Source: Odontocerum albicorne (lineage: Eukaryota > Arthropoda > Insecta > Trichoptera > Odontoceridae). Taken from it: a stretch of 64,000 bases of DNA. Of this stretch, positions 40,265 to 51,008 are shown piece after piece. The notes under the pieces are model-generated. The model saw nothing but the letters and a program-made list of their open reading frames with translations, searched no databases and was not told where the DNA came from. The stretch's first letter is position 1. Each line of letters begins with the position of its first letter. The position numbers were made by a program, and so were the translations under genes. Location of the stretch: contig OX463862.1 in assembly GCA_949825065.1 (NCBI GenBank), forward strand, positions 20,937,071-21,001,070. The letters run 5' to 3'.

Positions 40265-40428
40265 TAATATTTTCAAGACCTCTAATATGTTAATCCTTTG
40301 TAGAACATACAAAGAATTAACACATTTGAACATAACATTCGATCCGAAGGTTGCTCTTCAATTTGCATTCGAACCGATTTTTTTCAAAACATGGTTTTTA
40401 AAATTTAAGTTTAATTTTATTTTAATAT
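40265..40428. other. Unassigned DNA
   Basis: No feature beyond the flanking elements. Confidence 0.3.
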
Positions 40429-40429
40429 T

Positions 40430-40520
40430 TTTGTTGGTTGTAAGATATTTCCACCCGGCAATAAACCCACCACGTTTTATTGCATACAGTTTTATACAAT
40501 ACAGTACAATTATTTTAGGC
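40430..40520 (+). mobile_element. SINE1 tail fragment
   Basis: TTTTTGTTGGTTGTAAGATA, TTTCCACCCGGCAATAAACC and CACCACGTTTTATTGCATAC. Confidence 0.65.
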
Positions 40521-41109
40521 GTGTAAATATTGATGATGTTGGGCGTCTTTTTCAAAATAAGTCTTCTACCAAATGCAACGACCAACATAAATCCTAAGAA
40601 AAATAACGTCTTTAGATTGATATGTCTCTACCATGAATTGTGCCAATCATATAATGATTACTCTTAACGTTCCACCAGGAACGCAATTAAGCCACTAAAC
40701 TTCCGTCAATAGTTCGACTCTTCGCAGCCTCCTGCTCCAAAGTTTGCGAATCTCCCTATTTCGACACCGATATTTCATATTTATATATGAATTATAGGTA
40801 TATACTCATGATTAATTTGTATACTAAAATATGAACTGGACAACCATGATTAATTTATATACTTAAATATTAATTGTACATCCATTATTGATTTGTATAC
40901 TAAAAAATGACTTATTTAACTCATGATTAATTTGTATACTTAAATATTAACTGGACACCTATGATTAATTTTTTTACTTAAATGTGAATTATTTACTTAT
41001 GATTAATTTGTATACTTTAAAATGAACTGAACACCCATGATTAGTTTGTATACCATACTTGTAATATGAATTGTATGTTCATAATTGATTTGTATACTAA
41101 AATATGACT

Positions 41110-41245
41110 TTGTAATTTGTTTTATCAAACACTGTTTATTCCACTTTTAGTAATACAAAAAGTGGAATAAACAGTGTTTGATAAAGCAAATTATAACGTC
41201 TTTAAACCTCCACAACGTGAATGCCTTAACTATAAGTAATATATA
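41110..41245. repeat. V-family hairpin inside the minisatellite
   Basis: AATTTGTTTTATCAAACACT...CCACTTTT and its inverse AAAAGTGGAATAAACAGTGT form arms of about 37 bp around a 9-10 bp loop. TTTAAACCTCCACAACGTGA follows. Confidence 0.85.
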
Positions 41246-41526
41246 AAATATGACTTATTTACTCATGACTAATTTGTATACTAAAATATTAACTGGACAC
41301 CTATGATTAATTTTAATTCTAAAATATGAATTATTTACTCATGATTATTTTGTCTAGTTTAATATAAACTGGACACCCATGATTAATTTGTATATTTAAA
41401 TATGAATTGTGTATCCATCATTGGTTTGTATACTTAAATATGACTTATTTACTCATGACTAATTTGTATACTAAAATATTAACTGGACACCTATGATTAA
41501 TGTTCATGCTAAAATGTGAATTATTT

Positions 41527-41634
41527 ACTTTTAGTAATACAAAAAGTGGAATAAACAGTGTTTGATAAAGCAAATTATAACGTCTTTAAACCTCCACAAT
41601 GTGAATGCCTTAACTATAAGTAATATATTATATA
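41527..41634 (+). repeat. V-family right half, duplicated with the array
   Basis: ACTTTTAGTAATACAAAAAG, TGGAATAAACAGTGTTTGAT and TTTAAACCTCCACAATGTGA. The left arm is missing because the duplication breakpoint falls inside the V hairpin. Confidence 0.8.
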
Positions 41635-42419
41635 AAATATGACTTATTTACTCATGACTAATTTGTATACTAAAATATTAACTGGACACCTATGATTAAT
41701 TTTAATTCTAAAATATGAATTATTTACTCATGATTATTTTGTCTAGTTTAATATAAACTGGACACCCATGATTAATTTGTATATTTAAATATGAATTGTG
41801 TATCCATAATTGGTTTGTATACTTAAATATGACTTATTTACTCATGACTAATTTGTATACTAAAATATTAACTGGACACCTATGATTAATGTTCATGCTA
41901 AAATGTGAATTATTTACTTATGATCAATTTGTATACTTTAACATAAACTGGACACCCATGATTAATTTTCATACGCAAATACGAATGGTATATCCATAAT
42001 TGATTTGTATACTTAAATATGACTAATTTACTTATGATTAATTTGTATGCTAAAATATCAACTGGACACTTAATTTTTATACTAAAACATGAATTGTACA
42101 CGCATAATTGATTTGTATACTAAAATACACATTATAAACTGACGATTAATTTGTACACTTAAATCTGAATTGTTTATACATAATTGATTTGCATACTAAA
42201 ATATGAATTATATACGCATGATTAATTTGTAACCTAACATATGAACATCATACCCAGTGTAAGTTTATATACAAAAATGTGAACATTAAATTTAATCCAT
42301 AATTAACTTGTATACTTAAATATGAATTGAATATTCATGGTTAATTTGTAGTCTTAAAGGTAATTTATATACTCATGATCAATTTGTATACATATTTATG
42401 AATTATACAATCAATATCT

Positions 42420-43283
42420 ATTTTCGATGGATGAAGAAGAGTCGTCAGTGGCTACCATGGTAGAAAATACCAAGATGAGGAATTTATTTTCAATGTTTAA
42501 AAAATGTTAAACATATAATAATTAGAAAAGTTTCCAATACAGCAGAGTACAGAAAATAAACAATAGTTGAATTTGCTACTCAGCAATATTTTATATTACA
42601 CTGCCAGTGAAACAAAAAGCCAGGGGAATCATTAAGCAAAGGAATTTTTTACATATATGATAATACATTACAGATTGAACACGTTTTCTAATACGTAATT
42701 GAACAGCGTCTGAAATAATTACTACTAAATGGTGGTAAAAGCGTTTTATTCAATCCTTTCATTTCGATTAGACAGCTATACATCATCAAGCATAAGTGAT
42801 GGGAAACGACCACAAATAGAAAGCATTTTCGCCTCACTTAACGTCCAAATTAATTAACCACATATCACAAACAGCAATCATGCGAGGATGTTGCGTACTA
42901 AATGTTATGCGAGCAAGTTATATTACAAATTCATGAATTCAGTGAGGGTTTCAGAGAAAAGCTCTGTGACCTAGATATTGTATTGGTAAAATATTCTTCA
43001 ACTCATAACGCCACGTACGTTTCACAGTTGGCAGAGATAACATATTTCAATTTAAATCAAAGTTGTGAGAATGGCAAATTGATGCCATAAAAAACGTAGA
43101 TGATATTAAAAAAACATAGATACAGTGCTTTGTCTTCTCTGCCTTCCTTTGTATGAAAAATAAAGTTCGGGTGATTGTCCATCTTTGTGGGGTTCGTGGG
43201 CATATGCTCACGTATGTGTTTATGGATTTCGTGGGGATGGATGGTCATTTGAATGATTCATGCAACCATGTAGCTTGCTTAAT
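42420..43283. other. Unassigned DNA
   Basis: The segment 42770-43090 includes a 62-codon frame (42902-43090) without a domain. TTTTCGCCTCACTTAACGTC at 42827 is not recognised. No splice-linked exons are evident. Confidence 0.35.
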
Positions 43284-43284
43284 T

Positions 43285-43375
43285 TTCTTTTGTCTGGTTG
43301 GTTGGAAGAGATTGCCGCTTGGCAATAAGCCCTTCCGATTATATTTGCAATAAAAGTGTTAAATAAATAAAAATA
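43285..43375 (+). mobile_element. SINE1 tail fragment
   Basis: TTGTCTGGTTGGTTGGAAGA, GATTGCCGCTTGGCAATAAG and a TGCAATAAAAGTGTTAAATA end followed by AATAAAAATAA. Confidence 0.75.
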
Positions 43376-43379
43376 ATAT

Positions 43380-43565
43380 GTTTGGCAAAGAGGACATAGC
43401 ACCAGACTTTCCTGTTCTCGACACACATATTTCGCCTCGATCACAACCATATACCATCTCATTCAGCGCCAACGATTTTACTTACTTGTTTCTCCTTCTT
43501 TTAAAATATAATTCGTTTGATCTAATCATACCTTCCTTGGAATTCTCCACTCCGGTTTCCACTCA
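43380..43565 (-). mobile_element. RT-A LINE 3' fragment
   Basis: GCAAAGAGGACATAGCACCA, TTCTCGACACACATATTTCG and CAACCATATACCATCTCATT align with the inverted 3' end of RT-A. Confidence 0.6.
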
Positions 43566-43594
43566 CATTAACACTGTATATTTGTTCAAGAGGC

Positions 43595-43715
43595 TTTAAA
43601 TGAAATCAGACAAGAATCTTCTTAATAATAAAACCGCTTGGGTCCCAACGGGAATCGAAACCGTAATCTTCGAGACGGAAGACAAGCGTCTTACTAACTC
43701 GTCAACGAAAGTCAT
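43595..43715 (-). mobile_element. SINE1 head
   Basis: Minus strand: ACTTTCGTTGACGAGTTAGT, AAGACGCTTGTCTTCCGTCT and ACGGTTTCGATTCCCGTTGG give clear A and B boxes of a tRNA-like head. A GATTCTTGTCTGATTTCAT body follows. Confidence 0.7.
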
Positions 43716-43804
43716 GTCATTCTTTTCCATATAAGTATAAATCAGGGATTTTTGACGTATATTTCATGCAATCCTATGCATTAAAATACATAGATATAAT
43801 CACA

Positions 43805-44100
43805 CCTTTTCCATGTCGGGGTAGGCAGATAGGACAGAGCGCCAGACTTTAGTATCTCGCCACAGGTATTTAGCTTCTTCCTCTAACTTCTACGATTTTT
43901 CAGACTTTCTACGTTTCTTTTTTCATAATATAATTCACTTGATCCAACCTACTTTCCTTGACTTTTCTCTCACCTGCCTTCCACTCATATTTGCAATATA
44001 CATCTGTTTTGTTAGTTTTTTTTATTCATTCGTTCTACATGCTCAAACACTCTCAGGATGCTCTTCTTCATCGTACTAAAAATATCATTTTTTCATTTTA
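43805..44100 (-). pseudogene. RT-A LINE 3' fragment
   Basis: CATGTCGGGGTAGGCAGATA, GGACAGAGCGCCAGACTTTA, a TCTACGATTTTTCAGACTTT stretch and CTACATGCTCAAACACTCTC. The last is the complement of the GHVER-coding region. It is one of the clearest inverted RT-A copies. Confidence 0.7.
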
Positions 44101-44108
44101 GTGTAAAC

Positions 44109-44715
44109 CAGTGGTTCTTAACGTGTGTTTCGCGGATTAAAATATGTATGAAAAATATATTTAAACTAAAAACGCAATGCCTTGTCAAAAGATGTACAAT
44201 ATTTGTAGATTAGAGGTTGACATCTTCCTGACATTTAACAACCAAATACTATATAAGTTAAATTTAATAAACAAAATACAAAGACTAATTTGTATATTAT
44301 TTGTAGATTAGAGATGGACAACTTCCTGACATTTAACAACCAAATATAAGTTAAATTTAATAAACTTTCATCCAACAGGTATTATGATATAAAATAATAA
44401 AATACAAATTTATTCAAAAAAGGACTGTAACAAATTTAAAATATAGAAGTAAGATGGATACCATTCCTGAAATAAAATTTCAGCTGTCCACGATAAACCC
44501 ATTTTTTTAAAGAAAAATTGAAGTCTAATAAATTACATTATTTACTAGCTTAATGCATAATATTTACTGAATTAATGTATTAACAAATTGGTTTCTTTTT
44601 GTATTTTCATTAAAATATTTTTGATTTGTTTTATTTAAAATAAATTGATTTTCAGGATTCGATTTTTTTTATCAAAGTTAAAAGGGGTTCCACGTTTAAA
44701 ATATTTAGAGAACCG
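44109..44715. mobile_element. hAT-like non-autonomous element
   Basis: Begins CAGTGGTTCTTAACGTG and ends with CACGTTTAAAATATTTAGAG, then AACCGTTAG. The inner AACGTG and CACGTT blocks and the terminal GGTTCT and AGAACC blocks are inverted. A decayed 8 bp duplication is possible (GTGTAAAC against GTATAGTC, 4 of 8 matches). No transposase is seen. A direct repeat of about 100 bp (GATTAGAGGTTGACATCTTC and GATTAGAGATGGACAACTTC) lies inside. Confidence 0.55.
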
Positions 44716-44794
44716 TTAGTATAGTCGAATGTTGATAAATAACTATTATAAACTTATGTAGATTAATAACTTTTAATAAGTGCATACTATGTAC

Positions 44795-44965
44795 TCGTAA
44801 TAAGGTCGCGAGGTAACAAGCCGAACTTGTCGCCGTTTTGAACCCCGCGCTGTGCTGTACCTTTGAATGACTTAGGGTCTAGTATTTGGATGTCAGCGGA
44901 TATTCGGATAAGGATGCCTTCGACTTTGGTCATATTTATAAAAAAAAACAACCAAATATCTCTGT
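44795..44965 (+). mobile_element. SINE2 tRNA-like head and proximal body
   Basis: AAGGTCGCGAGGTAACAAGC, TTTTGAACCCCGCGCTGTG (box B) and TTTGAATGACTTAGGGTCTA match the head of the SINE2 copy at 55.5 kb. TTCGACTTTGGTCATATTTA follows as in the copy at 8.5 kb. Confidence 0.6.
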
Positions 44966-44969
44966 GGAA

Positions 44970-45595
44970 TTTTATCTTTTATATAAATAAAATAAAAACT
45001 ATTATTTTTCACTAACGGCGTTAAAATTGAAAGTTGGTAAGTCGCTTTATAGGGAATAAATAAATTCACAGAAACTTTTACGTATGATTCACTCACGGCA
45101 AGTTATATGACTCATGAAGTCACAAAAACATATGACTAAATTGGAGTTTTCGCGGAATCTTTGATGATTTCAAATAATGGGGAGTTTATACTGAAAAGCT
45201 TTGAATTTTTTTTTTTCAATTAAGAGAACAAAAGCAGAGCGGAATTTTATTTTTCTTAGAATTTAAATTGTAGCTTTAACGCAAACGCCTACTAAATTTG
45301 GTATTTATTTGGTCAAATTGTAGAGACGTGCCTCAAAAAAGATACCTTTTACCAGCTTTATTTTCTACTTTTCGAGGAGCCGTCTACAATCGGAAGTTGG
45401 CCATCATCAACTATTTATTTCTTTCGCATTCGAAGTGAAAATTGGTTTATCCACGTATTCGTCAAACTTTTCATATATTTTTCATTGTATATTGATTTAA
45501 GAAAGAAATCATGAGATTATATGGCTGAAATGATAGAATTAACAGTGTCGAATGATTTACAAAAGTGTAGAAATAATGGTAGATATCTTTGTCAG
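44970..45595. other. Unassigned DNA
   Basis: No gene or repeat family is recognised. Confidence 0.4.
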
Positions 45596-45599
45596 ATTT

Positions 45600-45692
45600 T
45601 CACTTACATCTTCTTTAACATGTTTTTGGTTAGTTGAAAGAGATTTCCACACAACAATAAATTAGTCCATTAAGTGGTTCAGTGTTCAACAA
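45600..45692 (+). mobile_element. SINE1 tail
   Basis: ACATGTTTTTGGTTAGTTGA, AAGAGATTTCCACACAACAA and GTTCAACAAAAGTTTGAA. Confidence 0.65.
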
Positions 45693-45754
45693 AAGTTTGA
45701 ACAATATAATAGTTGCAGACATTTAATTTTAAAAGTCAGAGTATCACAAATAAA

Positions 45755-45905
45755 TAACCTCCATGGCCTAATTGGTAAGATACTGGTCTTCCATCTGGGA
45801 GTTTTGTGTTCGATTACCGATGGTATCCACAAAAAAAAATATAAAGAACATCCTAGTTTAATTGAAAAATTTACCTGGTAACAAAACTCGCAATCAGTAG
45901 ACGTC
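45755..45905 (+). mobile_element. SINE1 head and body
   Basis: CCTCCATGGCCTAATTGGTA with AAGATACTGGTCTTCC forms box A and the anticodon-like arm. TTTGTGTTCGATTACCGATG is box B. A CATCCTAGTTTAATTGAAAA body follows. Confidence 0.75.
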
Positions 45906-46129
45906 TGCAAGTGTTATCATTCACGTATGGTAGTTAACTGTCAGAAAAGGGACTCGGTGAAGTAGTGCCCTCTAGGATTACCACAATTAAAAAAAAAAGA
46001 TAATATGAAACCTTTTTTTGGGATTGCTAAGAAATCCTACGAATCGACTTAAAAAAAATATACTATTGTTACAAGTGAATATTAAGCGTCATTATTGTAC
46101 TAATTAAAATATGCCATAAAAACCAAACG

Positions 46130-46610
46130 CTAAGGAAAGCTGTCACGAGGCGTGAGATTAATGTACAACGATGCGTCGTGAACACTTCTGTTGCTTCAAA
46201 GGCTGCCATTCATTATTGTTATTTCCTAGAAATGAATCACCCACCCAAAATCCATGACTTGGTCCCCTAAGGATTATTTTTAGTTTCCAAACTGATATCG
46301 ATTTTCTTTTTTAAAATGCGCATTTCACCTAAACAAGAATGATTTGTGCCACTGAAATCGATTTGCGTGCAAAACAAACAATTGAAAGTGACAAAGGAGT
46401 TATGTCCGCAGTGTTACACCGTTTTAAGAAGAAAACATTAGAATATATTTTCAGTGGTACTGAAAAATGAACGCATCATTCTGAAAAAAATATATTTTAC
46501 TAACTACAGGAAGACGATATTAAAAAAAATGTTTTTGTTTCATTATATCACATTTTTATATCGTTATGCCGGAAACTTTTGGACCCTATTATGAAGAAGT
46601 ATGAATTTAT
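46130..46610 (+). pseudogene. mariner transposase C-terminal half and 3' terminus
   Basis: In shifted frames it reads KLSRGVRLMYNDAS (equivalent to RGVxLLxDNAxxH), then SVASKAAIHYCYFLEMNHPP, a DLVPxDYFLVSKL-like block (the third catalytic aspartate zone) and an EENIRIYF remnant. The 3' end CCGGAAACTTTTGGACCCTA (46571-46590) matches the inverted termini at 52.06 and 2.14 kb. Many stops are present. Confidence 0.65.
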
Positions 46611-46614
46611 GGTA

Positions 46615-46990
46615 AATTAAACGGAAGAATGGTTTGTATATTTATACCTAAAAAATAGGGGAACTAGGTCAGTAATTGCGTCAATAATCATATAAATAAA
46701 TTAATAAATAAAATATATTATTATGAACGTAGTAAGCATAAAGTGATTCTGCCAGTTGAGCCGGAACCACAATTGCAAGCACGTTTGGAAAGTTTACCCG
46801 AGCGTTCATATGCCGGGGCCGAGTATAATGTCAAACATTTACCTTGAAATCGGGTATAAAGATTCCGGGAATTTAAATTCCGGGATCCAATTCATAAACT
46901 CACTACTTACTTCCAGGGACACATAATGAAAAACGGGTTTGTATAAATCTTTACTCTCAATTTATAACATATATAATTACATTATATACA
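46615..46990. other. Unassigned DNA
   Basis: No feature. ATTCCGGGAATTTAAATTCCGGGATC at 46862-46887 contains a short inverted repeat. Confidence 0.35.
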
Positions 46991-46994
46991 TATC

Positions 46995-47205
46995 ATAAAA
47001 TCAGACGTTTCCCTGTTGGGCTAAGCAGAAAAGAGAGAGCGCCAGACTTTTCTATTTCAACATTTATATTTCATATTTGCCACATCCTTATAATTTTTTC
47101 TACAACTACTACGATTTATCTTACTTTTAACTTTTTTTTCTTTCAAAATATCACTCCTGTGATTCAACCATACTTATAAATGTTTAATAAAATAAATAAA
47201 ACACT
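46995..47205 (-). mobile_element. RT-A LINE 3' fragment
   Basis: CCCTGTTGGGCTAAGCAGAA, AGAGAGCGCCAGACTTTTCT and ATTTGCCACATCCTTATAAT align with the inverted RT-A 3' tip. Confidence 0.6.
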
Positions 47206-47527
47206 ATTTTTTATTATTCCCCACTGTTTTATTTGAGATCACTAAGTTTGAAAGGCCTCCGTGTCCCTCGTAAGGTAAAGATGAACTTAAATATGTCTCA
47301 AATATATTATTTCTAATTGTCATAGGCACATGAAAGGGGAGTAGTGGCTAATAAGGGCAGGGGAGTAGATAGGTGTCAAAAGGACGGCTTTTGGACCGGA
47401 AACATATTTAGCACAGGGCTATCATGGAAATTAACTTCGTTGTTTAGAATGTTGAGACTGCATTTAACGTTTTTTTTTTAATATCGAGAAATTCTAAGTT
47501 ATCCATCGTAGTTCTTTCCAACGTTTC

Positions 47528-48010
47528 TTTTTGACTTGCCCATATGAAAATATGAAGTAATTACATTTTTGACTTGACCATATGAAAATATGAACAGTCA
47601 TTACATTTTTGACTTGCCCATATAAAAATATGAACATTCAATACATTTTTGACTTGCCTATATGAAAATATGAGCAGTAATTACATTTTTGATTTGCCCA
47701 TATGAAAATATGAACAGTCATTACATTTTTGACTTGCCCATATGAAAATATGAACAGTCATAACATTTTTGACTTGCCCATATGAAAATATGAACAGTCA
47801 TTACATTTTTGACTTGCCCGTATGAAAATATGAACAGTCATTACATTTTTGACTTGCCCATATGAAAATATGAACAGTTGTTACATTTTTGACTTGCCCA
47901 TATGAAAATATGAACAGTCATAATATTTTTAACTTGCCCATATGAACATAAGAACAGTCATTACATTTTTGACTTACTAATATGAAAATATGAACAGTTG
48001 TTACATTTTA
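47528..48010. repeat. Minisatellite, 40 bp x about 12
   Basis: Units of about 40 bp contain TTACATTTTTGACTTGCCCA and TATGAAAATATGAACAGTCA. Variation is mostly single-base with one or two short units at the left edge. Confidence 0.95.
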
Positions 48011-49078
48011 ATTTATAAATTCCAGATTGGGACAGTTTACATATATTTTCTACATATTTATTGTTAATCAGTTTATTTCATAACTTATTGGTTGTACGAT
48101 ATGTTGGTTGCATCTTATGGCATTGTTTTAGATACAGTGTGGGCATTACAAATCATTATTTTTATAAATGATTCAACGCCATTGTTTCGGTCGTGTTTTT
48201 TTAAAACTTGTGAATACAAATATTTATTTAAATGTTTTTTTTTTATTTTAATAAAATTGTATTTATTATGTTTGGAGAGTATCCGTTATTTGAAACTATT
48301 GTTTTTAATAAAATACAATAATAATAATAATAATAAGAATCAAAAACAAGTTAAAGAAAATAATAGATAAAATTAAGCAAAAATTACGCGCCAATCATTA
48401 AAAAAAACAATAATAATACAAACTGAGTCACTCATATAACTATAGTCACTCATATAACTTGAAAAATAATTGCATTCGATCCCGGGATGTGTATTTTTCC
48501 AATTTAATTTCCCGGGAGTAATAAAACTTTTCTAGATATCAATCCCTTATTTTAACTACGTGATAAACTCGCTGTTGAACCAATTCGTTTTGTGGAAGTA
48601 ATACAAATTTATATTCGTTCGAATAAATACTGAAAACTCGCTCCGGATATTTGTTTCCCGACATGGCAACTTTTTTCCGACGGATTAAAAAATATTGAAA
48701 ATTTTGTCAAGTTAATTTAATTGATACGAAACATATAGTTTTTTGTTAGCACTTAAAGGAAACATTTTTTTTCCTTTCAAAGATTGTTATTATTTTCGAC
48801 AGTACGATATGATATCCGTCGTGATAGAATACAATTATCAGTCAACTTTTGAATTGAAAACAAGGGTATGTTATTCATTTACAGGGTTGAAAATCAAGGT
48901 TGTTGATAAGGGTAGTTCTATGAGTAATGTATGGTAGAGCAATGAAAGACAAGATTAAGTTGAGGAATTTCTAAAAAGTCTACATTAAGTGTAGCGAATG
49001 GATTTATTTCAAACACTGTATCTTTGTATTTGAGTTATTTAATTGGATATCTACCTACATTGTATATTTCTAGCCTAT
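48011..49078. other. Unassigned DNA
   Basis: A 92-codon frame at 48092-48370 runs into an (AAT)n microsatellite (48317-48335) and is not gene-like. The rest is featureless. Confidence 0.4.
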
Positions 49079-49080
49079 GA

Positions 49081-49349
49081 ATGGCGTTTTGGTAAAGAGG
49101 TACATGTCATCAATCACTTATTTGTCGGGAGAACCGAATGAAGTTTTGCAACACTTGTATTCCCGAAATACAGACCTCAGGTAAATTTTATAGGTAAACT
49201 TTGAATACATAAATAATTTATGTATTCAAAGCTCACCTTTAAAATTTACTTGAGGTCCACACTTCAGGAATACAAGTGTTGCAAAACCTCATTTGGCTTT
49301 CCCGACAAACAAGCAATCGATGACATATACCTCTTTACCAAAACGCCAT
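49081..49349. repeat. Long imperfect hairpin (arms of about 135 bp, no loop)
   Basis: The left arm starts ATGGCGTTTTGGTAAAGAGG and includes TTTTGCAACACTTGTATTCC. The right arm, reversed, reads the same blocks. The centre is AATACATAAATAATTTATGT. By eye the arms are about 85-90% identical, with mismatches scattered evenly. Both arms carry the codons GVLVKRYMSSI, then LSG.PNEVLQHLYS in one reading. This suggests an inverted duplication of a once-coding segment I cannot identify. The 91-codon frame at 49220 is the opposite read. Confidence 0.9.
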
Positions 49350-49499
49350 GCCTATGTCTAAAAAATGTTGCTTTGGAAAGGAATAGAACTTTGAAGTCAA
49401 TTCCGTCTTCATCTAATACATTTATTGTTACGAATCGATCAAATAATTCGGGCTATTATAAAACAGCTTTTGCCGTTGTGAGCCTTGTGGCGTAGAATA

Positions 49500-49945
49500 A
49501 TTGTTAGAGATACACGGGATGTATACTATACAGCTTTAGTAAAGCACTTGAAAACAACTATTTTTGAGAAGTTTTTTCAAAATATATGATTTTACATATA
49601 TAAACACTACACACATATGTTAAACTATATTTAAAGCCAAAATGTGTTACTATCACATATCGGAAGATCTAAAAAGCTTTCTTTTGTAGTTTGTCTTGCC
49701 TTGGAAAGTTTTCTGCGGTTTCCATGCCAAATATGTTTTTCTAAATAATTTAGATGCAAAAAAGAACCTAACCTAATGTCCGCAGTCCCTATCTTCCAAA
49801 CTTAACTTAAATATATTTTTTTTAATCTGTCAATAAGAGTGGGTTCGAATTCCGAGTTATACCGCCCTTGTGAAGTCTGAACTCCGAGTTATACCGCCCT
49901 TGTGAAGTCTACTCTCTAAACGGCGATATGTAAATTGTCTTTCAA
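49500..49945 (+). repeat. Z-family, near full length
   Basis: AGCACTTGAAAACAACTATT, ATATATAAACACTACACACA, TGTGTTACTATCACATATCG, TAGTTTGTCTTGCCTTGGAA, GAGTGGGTTCGAATTCCGAG and ACCGCCCTTGTGAAGTCTAC. The box and following block are locally duplicated (CCGAGTTATACCGCCCTTGT twice, 49857 and 49886). Confidence 0.8.
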
Positions 49946-49949
49946 TTTA

Positions 49950-50880
49950 ATTTTTTGGCAAACAAATCACAAGTGTTTTACCGTACTGAAATTTATTCAA
50001 CTATCAAAACAATAGATATTTATTTTAACACTTTTATATAAATACAACTGGTGTTAATACACTGAGTTAAGTACAAAAAAGGATAGTTCGAAAATGTTAA
50101 GTAACAATATGTATGGATGTGAATGAGGTGAAAGCTGCGTGTATGAATAAAAAGGTGTTATCATGCATTTTAATGAGACCACTAAAAATGCGTCGTCTTC
50201 AAGTGTTTTCTCAAGCTGCACACGCCATCCACATCTCTAACAATTAGGGCAGACAATTCCATGCCACAGGACAAGCAAACGGCAGAAACCCTATATATAT
50301 ATATATAAACCATCTTATTTGGTTCCATTTGGGACCATCAATTTATTCGATTTATACAAAATCAACCTCGAAATTTTCCTGTAAATAAAGGGGCTTAATA
50401 AATCATTAAATTAAATTTATGCTTATACAGTGAACTTAAAAAGGTTTTTTTTTTAAACAAAGCTCGTTATATGAAGAAGTAAAGTTATGTCAGAAAAGGT
50501 TGCGTTACGGTATGTTATAATCAAGTCAGCAGGAATCCTTTTTCCTGAAGGCATCTCAGCTCCCGTGTCTGCCTTCCTTTCTGATCCAATTTCTTCTCAC
50601 TCGGCTAGTATTTGATTACCGCTGTGATACCTGGGCTCGATATTACGGCCATCCATCTCCGCTATGGCTATAAGCACTCCGTATCTTCTTGCAAGAATCT
50701 CATTTCTTCCATTTAATCCTTTTTTCTTTCTTTTATTGAAAAGTCAAGTATAAAAACGACAGAATTTCTCGTTTTTGAAAATATAAGTCCAATTTGATCT
50801 TTCTTACTTAGAGGCAGCGTTTTAAAATTTTATCCGAAACTTTAGAAACTAGACTCATCGAAATTATTGTCCTGCGTCAT
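49950..50880. other. Mostly unassigned DNA with a Z 5'-edge fragment
   Basis: The segment 50180-50310 (minus) has TCAAGTGTTTTCTCAAGCTG, CACACGCCATCCACATCTCT and AGGACAAGCAAACGGCAG. It resembles 55840-55930 and is likely the upstream edge of Z. The remainder is unassigned. Confidence 0.45.
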
Positions 50881-50884
50881 TATT

Positions 50885-50990
50885 TTATTGACGACCATCG
50901 TGATCTAGTTGGCAAGACGCTGGACTTGGTTCGATTCTCGATGATATCCGAAAAAAAGGAACCAAGTTTAGAAAAATAATTTGTTTTTTT
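50885..50990 (+). mobile_element. SINE1 head
   Basis: CGACCATCGTGATCTAGTTG with GCAAGACGCTGGACTTGG, then GGTTCGATTCTCGATGATAT. These are clear A and B boxes with a shortened central arm. Confidence 0.7.
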
Positions 50991-51008
50991 TGTATACATC
51001 GTTATACA

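Larger units (their letters stand above)
40780..42415. repeat. Degenerate minisatellite, about 38 bp unit over 1.6 kb
   Basis: Roughly 40 diverged units carry ATGATTAATTTGTATACT, AAAATATGAA and either CTGGACACCC or TTATTTACTC. V-family elements interrupt it twice. A segment of about 384-389 bp is tandemly duplicated (41143-41526 and 41527 to about 41915). It encodes nothing. Confidence 0.93.

Noticed and set aside
40164..40526. 120-codon plus-strand frame as a gene
   Set aside because: It starts in the shifted frame of an RTE C-terminal fragment and ends inside a SINE1 tail. Composition after codon 60 is typical of AT-rich non-coding DNA.
47528..48010. 40 bp periodic repeats as a CRISPR or satellite candidate
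   Set aside because: There are no spacers and only about twelve units. It is a local minisatellite rather than a CRISPR array or a large satellite.
48092..48370. 92-codon frame with hydrophobic stretches
   Set aside because: The hydrophobicity reflects T-rich DNA, and the frame ends in an (AAT)n microsatellite. There is no signal peptide logic or homology.
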